From Pseudomonas sp. Fl4BN1 (GTDB lineage: Bacteria > Pseudomonadota > Gammaproteobacteria > Pseudomonadales > Pseudomonadaceae): a stretch of DNA of 64,000 nucleotides. The position numbers and the translations under genes were made by a program. Numbering within the stretch: the stretch's first letter is position 1; every line of letters starts with the position of its first letter. The notes under the pieces were generated by a model. The model was not told the DNA's origin, ran no database searches, and saw only the letters and a list, made by a program, of their open reading frames with translations. The DNA lies in the NCBI RefSeq assembly GCF_009908285.1, contig NZ_JAAARM010000032.1, positions 1 to 64,000 on the forward strand, given 5' to 3'. Below are positions 1 to 10,929 of this stretch, one piece after another.

Positions 1-2500
1 GCCCACCCCGGTCGCCACGGGCAGCGGTGTAGAACATGTCGAAGATCTTCGCTCGTTCGTCCTCGGGGATTCCCGGACCTTCATCGCTGACGGCAAAGCT
101 CAACGCCTGCTCATCGGCACTGACCTTGAGTTGCAGGCGGCCCTGGGGCGGTGAGAAACGTGCGGCATTCTCCAGCACATTGACCAGGGCCTGCTCGATC
201 AAAGCCGCGTGCACATAAAGCAATGGCAGGTTTGGCGGTAGCTCGGTGCTCACCTGCAACGGTGCCAGCACCGCACGCAGGCGGTTCAGGGCACTGCCGA
301 CGATGTCCCCCGGCGCGACCCAGTCGCGGGCCAGCTTCAACGCACCATGGCCAAGCCGGGTCATGTCCAGCAGGTTCTGGATATAGCGATCCAAGCGTTC
401 GGCCTCATCGCGAGTGCCTTCGAGCAGTTCACGACGGTCCTCCAGAGGAATCGCCTCCCCCAGCGCCAGCAAGCTGTCGATACTGCCGCGCATCGAAGTC
501 AGTGGCGTGCGCAGGTCGTGGGACACCGAAGCTAGCAAGGCGCTACGCAATTGCTCAGTTTCACCGTGCAGCCGCGCCGCCTCCAGGTCTTCGGCCAGAC
601 GTGCCCGGGCCAACGCCTGGGCCAGTGGCTGGCTGAGTGCGGTGAGCAGGCGCCGACGCTGGCCGCTGAACTCTTCGCCTTCCCTAGGGCAGACCCCCAG
701 CAAGCCCAGGGGGCCATCATCCACCGACAAAGGCCACCACCACCAACGACCCAAAGGCAAAGTCCCGGTGCCAAGCCCCGCAGGCTGATCATGCTGCCAG
801 GCCCAGTCGGCCGCGGCACGCTCGGCCTCGGAAAACTGCGGCGAGCTGCCGGTTTCAACTTTCCAGCCGCCCTGCGCGTCACGATTGAGCAGGCAAATAC
901 GCAGTTCATCACGACCATTCAAATGCTGGGCCGCGGCACTGATCACTGCTTGGCGGTCGGTGGCAGCGGTGAGCTTGCGCGACAGGTCCAGCAGTTCGTT
1001 GGTTTCCTCCTGGGTATCGCGCAGGGCCTGCAACTGCCGACGCTGACGCGCAGCCAAATTGCCGGTAAGCGCGGCCATAAGCAGGAAGAACAACAGGGTC
1101 AGTACATCTTCTTCGCGCTGAATGGCGAAGGAGAAACTCGGCGGGATAAACAGAAAGTCATAGCTCAAGAACGACAACGCAGCACAGACCAGAGACGGTC
1201 CGAGGCTACTGCGCACTGCCACCAGCAACACCGCGGCAAGAAACACCAGGGAGATGTTCGGCAACGGCAGGACACTGGCCACGCCCCAAGCCAGGGCACT
1301 GGCCAGCACCGTTGCCACCAACGCCAGGGCATAGTCGAACCATACCAGCGAACGCTTGGCCCGCAAGCCCGGCTGATGAGGCTGCGGCTCGCTGTCCAGG
1401 ACGTTGATTTCCAAGCCATCGGCATTGCGCAGCAAGCGCGCCGCCAGGCCGCCACCCAACCAGCGCCGACGCCAGCCGCGACTGGACTGACCCACCAGCA
1501 ACAGGCTGGCGCGACGCTCAGCAGCATGCCGGATCAGGGTCTTGGCCACCTCACCGGCCCGTAGCAGGACCACCTCCCCGCCCAGGCGCTCGGCCAGTTG
1601 CTGGGCCGCCTGCAAGCGCAAGCGCGACTGCTCATCACGCACGCTCCCGTTGTCTACGTGGACCAGGCTCCAGGGCAGGTGCCGGCGCTGTGCCACTCGG
1701 CTGGCATGGCGCACCAGGCGTTCGGCCTGGGCATCGCCATCGATCCCCACCAGCAAACGCCCGCGCACCGCCGGCGCCGCCTGCCCCAACTGGCGATAGC
1801 CCAGGGCCAGATCGTTATCCACCTGGGCCGCAGCGGCCTGCATCGCCAACTCGCGCAGAGCGGTGAGATTGGTCTGGGTGAAAAAAGCATCGATGGCCGC
1901 CCGCGCCTGCTCCGGCACATAGACCTTGCCGTCGCGCAGCCGCTCCAGTAATTCGCGCGGTGGCAAGTCCACCAGCAGCAGTTCATAGGCTTCCTGCAGC
2001 ACCCAGTCGGGCAACGTCTCGCGCACCTGGACCCCAGTGATACCGCGCACCTGATCGTTGAAGCTCTCCAGGTGCTGGACATTGACTGTGGTGAACACGT
2101 CGACTCCCGCCGCCAGCAGCTCCTGAATATCCTGCCAGCGCTTGGCATGCCGGCTGCCCGGTGCATTGCTGTGAGCCAGTTCATCCACCAGCACCAACTT
2201 GGGCTTGGCCTTGAGCAGACCGTCCAGGTCCATCTCTTCCAGCATCACCCCGCGGTACTCCGAACGCACCAGGGGTTGCTGCGGCAGCCCCCCCAGCAGC
2301 GCCTCGGTCTCGGCACGGCCATGGGTTTCCACGACCCCGGCGAGCACCTTGACCCCTTGGCGCAATTGCGTATGGGCAGCCTGGAGCATGGCGTACGTCT
2401 TGCCGACACCGGGAGCGGCACCGAGGAAGACCTTGAGCCGGCCACGGCCATCCCGAGGCAGATCAGCGAGCAGCGCGTCGGCGCGGCCGGAATCACTCAT
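1..2500 (-). CDS. kdpD: KdpD osmosensitive K+ sensor histidine kinase (C-terminus beyond window)
   Basis: Inner-membrane sensor kinase that, with the response regulator KdpE, switches on the kdp K+ pump when K+ is scarce. About 833 codons are present, running off the left edge, so kdpE is not visible. The N-terminal KdpD domain has a Walker A (GAAPGVGKT, about residues 27-35) and the LVDELAH Walker B-like motif. A Usp-like region follows, then hydrophobic segments of the DUF4118 four-helix membrane unit, a GAF-like part, the H-box (SVSHDLRTPLTSM), the N-box (NVLENAARF) and the G1 box (DEGPGIPEDE). The ATG at 2498-2500 gives the family N-terminus. It lies about 145 bp downstream of kdpC on the same strand. 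Identification is certain from domain order and neighbours. Confidence 0.97.
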   Translation of the reverse strand, partial: MSDSGRADALLADLPRDGRGRLKVFLGAAPGVGKTYAMLQAAHTQLRQGVKVLAGVVETHGRAETEALLGGLPQQPLVRSEYRGVMLEEMDLDGLLKAKPKLVLVDELAHSNAPGSRHAKRWQDIQELLAAGVDVFTTVNVQHLESFNDQVRGITGVQVRETLPDWVLQEAYELLLVDLPPRELLERLRDGKVYVPEQARAAIDAFFTQTNLTALRELAMQAAAAQVDNDLALGYRQLGQAAPAVRGRLLVGIDGDAQAERLVRHASRVAQRRHLPWSLVHVDNGSVRDEQSRLRLQAAQQLAERLGGEVVLLRAGEVAKTLIRHAAERRASLLLVGQSSRGWRRRWLGGGLAARLLRNADGLEINVLDSEPQPHQPGLRAKRSLVWFDYALALVATVLASALAWGVASVLPLPNISLVFLAAVLLVAVRSSLGPSLVCAALSFLSYDFLFIPPSFSFAIQREEDVLTLLFFLLMAALTGNLAARQRRQLQALRDTQEETNELLDLSRKLTAATDRQAVISAAAQHLNGRDELRICLLNRDAQGGWKVETGSSPQFSEAERAAADWAWQHDQPAGLGTGTLPLGRWWWWPLSVDDGPLGLLGVCPREGEEFSGQRRRLLTALSQPLAQALARARLAEDLEAARLHGETEQLRSALLASVSHDLRTPLTSMRGSIDSLLALGEAIPLEDRRELLEGTRDEAERLDRYIQNLLDMTRLGHGALKLARDWVAPGDIVGSALNRLRAVLAPLQVSTELPPNLPLLYVHAALIEQALVNVLENAARFSPPQGRLQLKVSADEQALSFAVSDEGPGIPEDERAKIFDMFYTAARGDRGG

Positions 2501-2645
2501 GGGTTATCTCTCTGCAACAAAATATTCAGTTCAATTCGCACTTTAGCTGCTGCGACAGGCCATGCGCTCCGTTGAAGGAAACGCCATTCTTGAGGGCCGC
2601 AAAAGCCGCATTGGCCTTATCGCAGCCTCGCAGACCCAGCACCGG

Positions 2646-3191
2646 CTACAGACGCTCCAGGGCCATATTCAGGGACAGTACGTTGACCACCGGCGGCCCT
2701 ACCAGCGGACGCTCGACATGGGCCTGAACCAGTGCCTCCAACTTGGCTGGCGGCAGATTGCGCGCCGCCGCGACACGCGCCAGTTGATAGTCAATTGCTT
2801 CGGGTGGCAAGTGCGGATCAAGACCACTGCCCGAGGTGGTCAGCAATGCCAGGGGCACCGCTCCTTGCCCCGGAACCTGGAGCTTGTTGGCATCGTCAAT
2901 CACCCGTGTTGCCAGCGCCGGGTTGCTCGGCGCCAGGTTGCTGGCGGCGCTGGAAACCGTGGCAAAGGCACCCGCCGATGGACGCGGATGGAACCAGGCA
3001 TCACCGACAAAATCCTGGGCGATCAGTGCCGAGCCGCGCACCTTGCCGTCGGCATCACGCACCAGGCTGCCATTGGCCTGGTCCGCAAACGCCAACTGGG
3101 CCACTCCGGTGACCACCAGCGGATAGGCCACACCGGTGATCAGGGTCATCAATACAATCAGGCTCAAGGCCGGACGCAATACGCTAGACAT
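2646..3191 (-). CDS. kdpC: KdpC, K+-transporting ATPase subunit C
   Basis: Single-span accessory subunit of the KdpFABC P-type K+ pump; it contacts KdpA and helps K+ affinity. The protein is 181 aa, the usual size. It has one N-terminal membrane helix (about residues 7-35) followed by a periplasmic domain with the conserved WFHPRPS and SNLAPSNP stretches and the [12 protein letters not shown] motif. The start follows a weak GAGAG site. It lies 82 bp after kdpB, a larger gap than the 7 bp between kdpA and kdpB, because a REP-like inverted repeat sits between them. Confidence 0.97.
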   Translation of the reverse strand: MSSVLRPALSLIVLMTLITGVAYPLVVTGVAQLAFADQANGSLVRDADGKVRGSALIAQDFVGDAWFHPRPSAGAFATVSSAASNLAPSNPALATRVIDDANKLQVPGQGAVPLALLTTSGSGLDPHLPPEAIDYQLARVAAARNLPPAKLEALVQAHVERPLVGPPVVNVLSLNMALERL

Positions 3192-3219
3192 CTCTCAATC
3201 CTCGATTCGTTCAATCCCG

Positions 3220-3263
3220 GCAGGAACCAGCATGGACGCCTTCATCGGCGAGCCGGCTCCTGC
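3220..3263. repeat. REP/REPIN-like inverted repeat between kdpB and kdpC
   Basis: Two arms, GCAGGAACCAGC (3220-3231) and GCCGGCTCCTGC (3252-3263), are inverted with two mismatches. The right part reads as a Pseudomonas REP core (on the minus strand GCAGGAGCCGGCTCGCCGAT). Such paired inverted REPs (REPINs) are abundant between genes in P. fluorescens. Here it lies inside a transcribed operon, so the hairpin would be in the kdp mRNA between the ATPase subunit B and C cistrons. REP identity is by motif resemblance only. Confidence 0.6.
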
Positions 3264-3273
3264 AAGAGGGGCT

Positions 3274-5361
<2,088 letters not shown>

Positions 5362-5368
5362 CAGGTCC

Positions 5369-7063
5369 TCAGAAGCCCATGCTCAGTTGTTCGGCAATAG
5401 GGCCCAACGCCAGGGTCGGCAGGAAGGTCAGGCCACCCACCAGCAAAATGGTCACGGTCAGCAAAGCCACGAACAATGGACCGTGGGTGGGGAAGCTGTT
5501 CTGGCCGATAGGTGCGATCTTCTTCAGCCCCAGGCTGCCAGCCAGGGCCAGCACCGGCAGAATGTAGCCGAAGCGTCCAATCAGCATGCCCAGGCCCAGC
5601 ATCAGGTTGTGGAACGGGGTGTTGGCACTGAAGCCGCCAAACGCCGAGCCGTTGTTGGCACTGGCCGAGGTGTAGGCATACAACAGCTGGCTGAAGCCGT
5701 GAGGTCCCGGGTTGCTGATGGCACCTGCAGGGCCAGGCAAGCTGGCGGCCAGGGCGCCCAGGACCAGAACGCCGATCGGCATTACCATCAGGGTCACCAC
5801 CAGCAGTTGCACCTCCTTGGCCTGGAGCTTCTTGCCCAGGTACTCCGGAGTGCGGCCGATCATCAACCCGGCCAGGAACACCGCGATCAACACGTTCAGC
5901 AGCATGCCGTAGAGGCCAGCGCCAACCCCCCCGAAGATCACTTCACCGACCATCATATTGATCAGCGCCACCATGCCGCTCAGAGGGTTCAGGCTGTCGT
6001 GCATGCCGTTTACCGAACCATTGGAAGCTGCGGTGGTAGTGACCGACCAGAGCACCGTGGCGGTAGTACCAAAGCGTGTTTCCTTGCCCTCCAGCGGCGC
6101 CGTCTGTTCCACCGCGGCATTCTGCAGCGCCGGGTTCGGCTGGTACTCCGCCCACAGCGAGGTAGCGCCACCAATCAGGAACAAGGCAAACATGCAGGCA
6201 ATGATCGCGCGGCTCTGGCGCAAGTCCTTGACGTAGTGACCGAAGGTGAACACCAGGGCCACCGGAATCAGGATGATCGACACCAACTCGAACAAATTGC
6301 TCCAGGCCGTCGGGTTCTCGAACGGGTGCGCCGAGTTAGCGCCGAAGAAACCGCCACCGTTGGTACCCAGTTGCTTGATCGCAATCTGGCTGGCCGCCGG
6401 GCCCAGGGGAATCACCTGGTCATTGCCTTGCACAGTCAGCGCATCCACGTAGTGGGCAAAGGTCTGGGGCACACCCTGCCAGACCAGGAACAGAGCCAGC
6501 AGCAGGCACAGCGGCAACAGGCCATAGAGGGTGGCGCGGGTCATGTCGACCCAGAAGTTGCCCAGGGTACGCGCCGAACGGCGGCCGATACCCCGGCACA
6601 GGGCAACCAGCACAGCCAGGCCGGTGGCGGCACTGACGAAGTTTTGCACAGTCAGCCCAACCATCTGGCTGAGGTAGCTCAGGGAAGCCTCGCCGCTGTA
6701 GGACTGCCAGTTGGTATTGGTAACGAAGCTAACGGCAGTGTTGAACGCCAGGGTCCATTCCTGCCCTGGAAGATTCTGCGGGTTGAGGGGCAAGTGGTCT
6801 TGAAAAAGGAGGATAGCGAACAGCAGGACAAATCCGGCCAGGTTGAAGACCAGCAAAGCCAGGGTGTACTTCTGCCAGCTCTGCTCCACCTGCGGGTCGA
6901 CACCGGAAATCCGATAACAGATGCGCTCCACTGGCCCCAGTATCGGGCTCAGCCAGGTGCGCTGACCTTCCATCACCTTGTAGTAGAAACGTCCAAGCCA
7001 GGGCGCGGGCAACAGCACCAGCGCAAAGAAGGCAAGGATCAGCCAATAGTCATAACTGTGCAT
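5369..7063 (-). CDS. kdpA: KdpA, K+-transporting ATPase K+-binding subunit
   Basis: Channel-like membrane subunit that selects K+ and passes it to KdpB. The protein is 564 aa and almost entirely hydrophobic helices with four P-loop repeats. Recognisable filter segments include [10 protein letters not shown] and [10 protein letters not shown], both typical of KdpA. It begins 11 bp after the kdpF stop with AGGAGC as ribosome site, so the genes are translationally close. Family length is about 557-565 aa. Confidence 0.98.
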   Translation of the reverse strand: MHSYDYWLILAFFALVLLPAPWLGRFYYKVMEGQRTWLSPILGPVERICYRISGVDPQVEQSWQKYTLALLVFNLAGFVLLFAILLFQDHLPLNPQNLPGQEWTLAFNTAVSFVTNTNWQSYSGEASLSYLSQMVGLTVQNFVSAATGLAVLVALCRGIGRRSARTLGNFWVDMTRATLYGLLPLCLLLALFLVWQGVPQTFAHYVDALTVQGNDQVIPLGPAASQIAIKQLGTNGGGFFGANSAHPFENPTAWSNLFELVSIILIPVALVFTFGHYVKDLRQSRAIIACMFALFLIGGATSLWAEYQPNPALQNAAVEQTAPLEGKETRFGTTATVLWSVTTTAASNGSVNGMHDSLNPLSGMVALINMMVGEVIFGGVGAGLYGMLLNVLIAVFLAGLMIGRTPEYLGKKLQAKEVQLLVVTLMVMPIGVLVLGALAASLPGPAGAISNPGPHGFSQLLYAYTSASANNGSAFGGFSANTPFHNLMLGLGMLIGRFGYILPVLALAGSLGLKKIAPIGQNSFPTHGPLFVALLTVTILLVGGLTFLPTLALGPIAEQLSMGF

Positions 7064-7074
7064 AGCCGCAGCTC

Positions 7075-7164
7075 CTAGTTCCGATCCGCGCGCAACAGCG
7101 CAACCAGTAGATAAACGAACAGGCCCACTGCTAGCAGCAGCGACACCGCGTCCAGAATGTTCAT
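7075..7164 (-). CDS. kdpF: KdpF, small K+-ATPase stabilising peptide
   Basis: A 29-residue, single-helix membrane peptide that stabilises the KdpABC complex. It reads MNILDAVSLLLAVGLFVYLL then VALLRADRN, matching the E. coli/Pseudomonas KdpF pattern of one transmembrane helix with a short basic tail. The ATG at 7162-7164 is preceded by GGAG. A longer in-frame extension to 7257 exists, but its N-terminal ~31 residues are arginine-rich and unlike KdpF, so the short form is chosen. First gene of the kdpFABCD operon. Confidence 0.9.
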   Translation of the reverse strand: MNILDAVSLLLAVGLFVYLLVALLRADRN

Positions 7165-7508
7165 GGAATGTCTCCGAGGTACGGCGCTTGCCGCGAATGC
7201 AGACATTGTCCGCAGGGTGCCTGTAAAGGAACGAGATCGACGGGGTGGGCGACTCATAAAGAAAGCGTAAAGACTGGCTTTATGCGGCGTTTACGCGGGC
7301 GGCGATAGGACGGGGCCAGGGATGCGAACGGCCGCCCTGCCCTAATGGGAGGCGCAGCCATGCACCAGGTTGAACGCCATCAGCGGTAAAAAGCCGGGAA
7401 ACATCCTCGATACGACAGCTTTCTGGACTTTACGACGGTCGCCGCAAGACTGGCATGGCCACTGCACGGGCCAGTCCCGAGCACTTCCAACCGTTCAGGG
7501 AGCAACCA
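7165..7508. other. Divergent intergenic region, kdpF / permease
   Basis: These 344 bp separate kdpF (minus) from the permease (plus), so both promoters must lie here. A KdpE-like box and a wider GCGTAAA...TTTACGC inverted pair (7265-7271 and 7290-7296) are the visible regulatory marks. No convincing gene is seen; open frames in this stretch have no family resemblance. Confidence 0.6.
7255..7271 (-). promoter_or_regulatory. Putative KdpE binding box upstream of kdpFABC
   Basis: Read on the minus strand this is TTTACG-CTTTC-TTTATG, two TTTA-type hexamers separated by 5 bp. The E. coli KdpE site is TTTATA-N5-TTTACA, so the architecture and spacing agree with hexamer order swapped. It lies about 91 bp upstream of the kdpF start, a suitable activator position. 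Inference from pattern; the regulator gene is outside the window. Confidence 0.5.
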
Positions 7509-8873
7509 ATGAACACACAACTCAAGCCCACCTTGGGCACGCTGCATTTATGGGGCATCGCGGTCGGCCTGGTGATCTCCGGGGAATATTTCGGCTGGAG
7601 CTATGGCTGGGGCGTGGCCGGAACCTTGGGCTTTCTCGTGACCTCATTACTGGTCGCGACTATGTATACCTGCTTTATATTCAGTTTCACCGAGCTGACC
7701 ACAGCGATTCCTCATGCAGGAGGTCCCTTTGCCTACAGCCGTCGCGCCTTCGGTGAAAAAGGAGGATTGATTGCCGGGTTGGCGACCCTGATCGAATTCG
7801 TCTTCGCACCACCGGCCATCGCCCTGGCCATTGGTGCCTACCTGAATGTGCAATTCCCGGCGTTGGACCCAAAGCATGCTGCGGTTGGTGCGTACATCGT
7901 CTTCATGGGCCTGAATATTCTCGGGGTAAAACTGGCGGCCACCTTCGAACTGGTGGTCTGCATATTGGCGGTGGCTGAACTCCTGGTGTTCATGGGCGTT
8001 GTGGCCCCAGCGTTCAGTTTCAGCAATTTCGCCCTCAATGGCTGGGCTGGAGCTGACACCTTCGGCGCCCCAGCAATTGCCGGGATGTTTGCGGCCATCC
8101 CCTTCGCCATCTGGTTCTTCCTGGCTATCGAAGGTGCGGCCATGGCCGCCGAGGAAGCCAAGGACCCCAAGCGCACCATCCCCAAAGCCTACATCAGCGG
8201 CATCCTGACCTTGGTGCTGCTGGCGATGGGGGTAATGTTCTTCGCCGGCGGCGTGGGCGACTGGCGTACCCTGTCGAACATCAACGATCCATTGCCCCAG
8301 GCGATGAAAGCCGTGGTCGGCGACAGTTCCGGCTGGCTGCACATGCTGGTGTGGATCGGTCTGTTTGGCCTGGTGGCCAGCTTCCACGGAATCATCCTCG
8401 GCTACTCACGGCAGTTCTTCGCCCTGGCCCGAGCCGGTTACCTGCCGACCTACTTGGCCAAGCTGTCGCGCTTTCAGACACCGCACCGGGCGATCATCGC
8501 CGGCGGCCTGATCGGCATAGCCGCGATCTACTCCGATGGCCTGATCAACCTTGGCGGCATGACCCTCACCGCAGCGATGATCACCATGGCCGTGTTCGGG
8601 GCGATCGTGATGTACATCATGAGCATGCTCAGCCTGTTCAAACTGCGTAAGGCAGAGCCGAATCTGCTGCGCACCTTCCGCGCCCCTGGCTATCCACTGG
8701 TACCAGCCATCGCACTGACGCTGGCAGTTGTGTGCCTGGTGGCCATGGCCTGGTTCAACGCCCTGATCGGCTTGATCTTCCTCGGATTCATGCTGCTCGG
8801 TTTTATCTACTTCCAGCTCACCGGGCAATTGCGCGCCAATGCTCCGGCGGATGCCATGCTCACCGGTCTTTAG
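7509..8873 (+). CDS. Ethanolamine-type permease (APC superfamily)
   Basis: Inner-membrane amino acid/amine transporter of the APC superfamily, 454 aa with about 12 hydrophobic segments. The N-terminus (LWGIAVGLVISGEYFGWSYG) and the EGAAMAAEEAKDPKRTIPKA loop are typical of the ethanolamine permease group. The ATG at 7509 has AGGGAGC upstream; a longer frame from 7455 lacks a ribosome site and adds a non-conserved leader. No ethanolamine ammonia-lyase genes (eutBC) are in the window, so the substrate is inferred from family only. It is divergent from kdp. Confidence 0.8.
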   Translation: MNTQLKPTLGTLHLWGIAVGLVISGEYFGWSYGWGVAGTLGFLVTSLLVATMYTCFIFSFTELTTAIPHAGGPFAYSRRAFGEKGGLIAGLATLIEFVFAPPAIALAIGAYLNVQFPALDPKHAAVGAYIVFMGLNILGVKLAATFELVVCILAVAELLVFMGVVAPAFSFSNFALNGWAGADTFGAPAIAGMFAAIPFAIWFFLAIEGAAMAAEEAKDPKRTIPKAYISGILTLVLLAMGVMFFAGGVGDWRTLSNINDPLPQAMKAVVGDSSGWLHMLVWIGLFGLVASFHGIILGYSRQFFALARAGYLPTYLAKLSRFQTPHRAIIAGGLIGIAAIYSDGLINLGGMTLTAAMITMAVFGAIVMYIMSMLSLFKLRKAEPNLLRTFRAPGYPLVPAIALTLAVVCLVAMAWFNALIGLIFLGFMLLGFIYFQLTGQLRANAPADAMLTGL

Positions 8874-9004
8874 GCTGCGACCGCGCCCAGAAGACCGATC
8901 AGGCATACAATGGAACCAGTGCGAAGCGCTTTAACTCAAAGCGTTACAGGCAGTGCCGGGGGCGAACCTCCGCCCTCGGAAAACTGCCGATTAAGGAGAG
9001 CCCT

Positions 9005-9172
9005 ATGCCCTGGTATGCCTGGCTGATTCTGGTGGTTGCTATCGGTTCGATCGTCGGCGGCTTGATGATGCTGCGCGACACAGCCAACAAGGTCGAGCTG
9101 ACCGATGAGCAACGTAAGCGCGTGGCCGAACGCAATGCGGAAATGGATGCCAAGGAAACCCAGGACCGTTAA
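9005..9172 (+). CDS. DUF2897 family small membrane protein
   Basis: A 55-aa protein with one N-terminal transmembrane helix (MPWYAWLILVVAIGSIVGGL) and a charged, likely helical tail (DEQRKRVAERNAEMDAKE). This layout fits the DUF2897 family of gammaproteobacterial small membrane proteins, whose role is unknown. A strong AAGGAGAG ribosome site precedes the ATG, and a good terminator follows directly, so it is probably a real gene. It lies 131 bp after the permease and may be transcribed alone. Confidence 0.8.
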   Translation: MPWYAWLILVVAIGSIVGGLMMLRDTANKVELTDEQRKRVAERNAEMDAKETQDR

Positions 9173-9178
9173 CCTCTC

Positions 9179-9208
9179 CAGCCCCTTCACCCATTGATGA
9201 AGGGGCTG
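9179..9208. terminator. Bidirectional hairpin terminator
   Basis: An 11-bp perfect stem, CAGCCCCTTCA (9179-9189) with TGAAGGGGCTG (9198-9208), an 8-nt loop and a short T-run after it on the plus strand. It lies between the converging DUF2897 and DUF1989 genes and can serve both. Confidence 0.75.
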
Positions 9209-9217
9209 TTTGAGGCG

Positions 9218-10069
9218 TTACTTTTCCCACTCGGCCTTGGCGATGTGCAAACCGTGCTGACCTTTGTAGGCTGCCCGTTCCGGCGGGCTCCAACCCTCGA
9301 GCAATGACGCCTCAAGGCGATAGACTTCTACGCCCAGCGGGCGGCACACGCTTAATGGGTCCTGAGCCTCTGGGCCCCACATTGGCAAGGACAGATCCCC
9401 TCCCGGGCAGGTCGACAACGCACAAAGCAGGTCGATTTCGGCAAAAAACTCCAGGTAATCACCCTTCTCTGCCGGGCAGGCCTTCATGAAATACATGTCG
9501 TCATGGTTAAGGCCCGTGCACTGGAAAATGTTCAAGACGTCGTGCACATCGAATTCGGTGAGACCGTGGGGCAGGACAGCCCGCGTCAGGTTGGAATGGC
9601 AGTGATGATGAAAATCCTCGCCCGTAAGCATGCGGTTCACATAGGGGTCGCAACGGGTGCCCAAAAGATCATGCAACCGCCCACCGTGCTCGTCGATACC
9701 GTAATGCGCCAGGCTGTCATCAGTGATCGTCACCAGCGGTCGCAGAAAGGGTAGATTCGACCAGAGCCGATCGTAGGTACTGACATGTGCTCCCTGCAAC
9801 TGCCGGGTACGAGCGGCCCACAGTCGCTCTCGCGGGTCATTGGCATTCCAGACGTTGAAGTCTCCCACTTGCGGCCCCTCCGGAGTGGTCACTCGAAACA
9901 CATGCCCCGCCGGCACCGTCCAGGCACGACCAGTACGAATCGGTACTTCGAATTGCTCAATCAATATGCGCTGTGCCTGGTTGGCGCGGATGCGTTCATA
10001 AAAAGCCGTATCCACCTGTAGTGCCGAACCTTTGCTGACCTGATAAGCCGCTGGATAGTCTTTGTACAT
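9218..10069 (-). CDS. DUF1989 family (urea-carboxylase-associated type) protein
   Basis: Cytosolic protein of 283 aa with no signal or membrane segment. It fits the DUF1989 family: GHVFRVTTPEGPQVGDFNVW early, the histidine-rich GEDFHHHCHSN segment in the middle, and the cysteine-containing ALSTCPGGDLSLP near the end, likely metal ligands. Members near urea/guanidine carboxylases form carboxyguanidine deiminase; this one is longer and stands without a carboxylase, so its substrate is unknown. It begins 15 bp after the GntR regulator gene on the same strand, suggesting a two-gene operon under that regulator. Start is preceded by GAGGGCG. Confidence 0.75.
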   Translation of the reverse strand: MYKDYPAAYQVSKGSALQVDTAFYERIRANQAQRILIEQFEVPIRTGRAWTVPAGHVFRVTTPEGPQVGDFNVWNANDPRERLWAARTRQLQGAHVSTYDRLWSNLPFLRPLVTITDDSLAHYGIDEHGGRLHDLLGTRCDPYVNRMLTGEDFHHHCHSNLTRAVLPHGLTEFDVHDVLNIFQCTGLNHDDMYFMKACPAEKGDYLEFFAEIDLLCALSTCPGGDLSLPMWGPEAQDPLSVCRPLGVEVYRLEASLLEGWSPPERAAYKGQHGLHIAKAEWEK

Positions 10070-10084
10070 GGGTATCGCCCTCGC

Positions 10085-10738
10085 TCAGTGACGGAAGGAT
10101 TGGCTGAGTATGTTCAACAACAAGCGCTCGGAGTCGTCCAGATAAAGCTCCATGGCCTCGCCAGCGGAGATTTTGTCTCCCTCTACCAGCGACTCATGGA
10201 TCTGCCGGTCACGCATCAGCCAGGGAGCCTGGAACAGCGCTTCATCTGGCGCGACACAAAACACCAGACGCAACTGCGCCACTACATTGGTGAAGAACTC
10301 ATCGAACAGTCGCGAATCCAGCAGCGCCACTACATATTGGTGAAAGCGCAACCCATGGGTACCGACGGCGCGCCAGTCTTCACGCTCTCTGGCCAACTCG
10401 GCCGCCTCGATAGCATCAAGCATGCGGTCCGACTGGTACTCACGCAGCGGTCTTGCATTGAGAATCGCCTGCAACTCCAAGGTGCGGCGCACTCGGAACA
10501 GATCGCGGACGTCATCACTGCCAAGACAACGAACTACCACACCTTTATGGCGTACATAGGAAGTAAGCCCTTCCTGCCCCAAGCGGTGCAACGCTTCACG
10601 AATGGTGTTGCGAGAAGCGTTATAGGTGCTGACCAACACACTCTCTACCAGAGGCATCCCAGGTAATAGCCGGCCACCGATAATGTCAGCACGCAGCTCC
10701 AACGTAATATGATCCGCAAGGGATAAACCATTGCTCAT
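10085..10738 (-). CDS. GntR family regulator, FCD subfamily
   Basis: DNA-binding repressor/activator of 217 aa. The N-terminal winged helix-turn-helix (about residues 10-75) includes ASRNTIREALHRLGQEGL. The C-terminal all-helical FCD ligand-binding domain follows, with the usual RVRRTLELQA and HGLRFHQYVVALL stretches. The ATG at 10736-10738 has AGGAGC upstream and was chosen over a 16-residue upstream extension. It heads a probable operon with the DUF1989 gene, whose substrate is a natural candidate for its ligand. A TTGT-N3-ACAA dyad sits just upstream of its ribosome site. Confidence 0.88.
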   Translation of the reverse strand: MSNGLSLADHITLELRADIIGGRLLPGMPLVESVLVSTYNASRNTIREALHRLGQEGLTSYVRHKGVVVRCLGSDDVRDLFRVRRTLELQAILNARPLREYQSDRMLDAIEAAELAREREDWRAVGTHGLRFHQYVVALLDSRLFDEFFTNVVAQLRLVFCVAPDEALFQAPWLMRDRQIHESLVEGDKISAGEAMELYLDDSERLLLNILSQSFRH

Positions 10739-10753
10739 GGAAGCTCCTGAGGA

Positions 10754-10771
10754 TTGTTCAACAACTGTTGA
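10754..10771. promoter_or_regulatory. Putative FCD-GntR operator
   Basis: TTGT-TCA-ACAA (10754-10764) is a perfect dyad of the type bound by FCD GntR regulators. It overlaps a second dyad, TCAACA-AC-TGTTGA (10758-10771). The pair lies 16-33 bp before the GntR start codon, where binding would block transcription of the regulator/DUF1989 unit. Inferred from pattern. Confidence 0.45.
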
Positions 10772-10881
10772 GTAAGCAGTAACCACTTATCGTGCCAGCT
10801 TCCAAATGACCACTCATGGCATGAAAACCTGTCTGAAAGCTGTAACCAGGTTCCAAAGCACGCTCAGAAGTTGGACGTAAC

Positions 10882-10895
10882 CCAATGAACATTGG
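10882..10895. promoter_or_regulatory. Putative TetR autoregulatory operator
   Basis: CCAATG-AA-CATTGG is a perfect 14-bp palindrome ending 34 bp before the tetR-type ATG at 10930. Position and symmetry fit self-repression by the adjacent TetR regulator. Confidence 0.5.
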
Positions 10896-10929
10896 TTAAA
10901 ATAGTGGTCTAGTTGCGGAGGTTTCTCAG

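Noticed and set aside
551-1564. 337-codon plus-strand open frame
   Set aside because: It lies antisense to kdpD, is rich in Gln/Arg typical of high-GC shadow frames, and matches no family.
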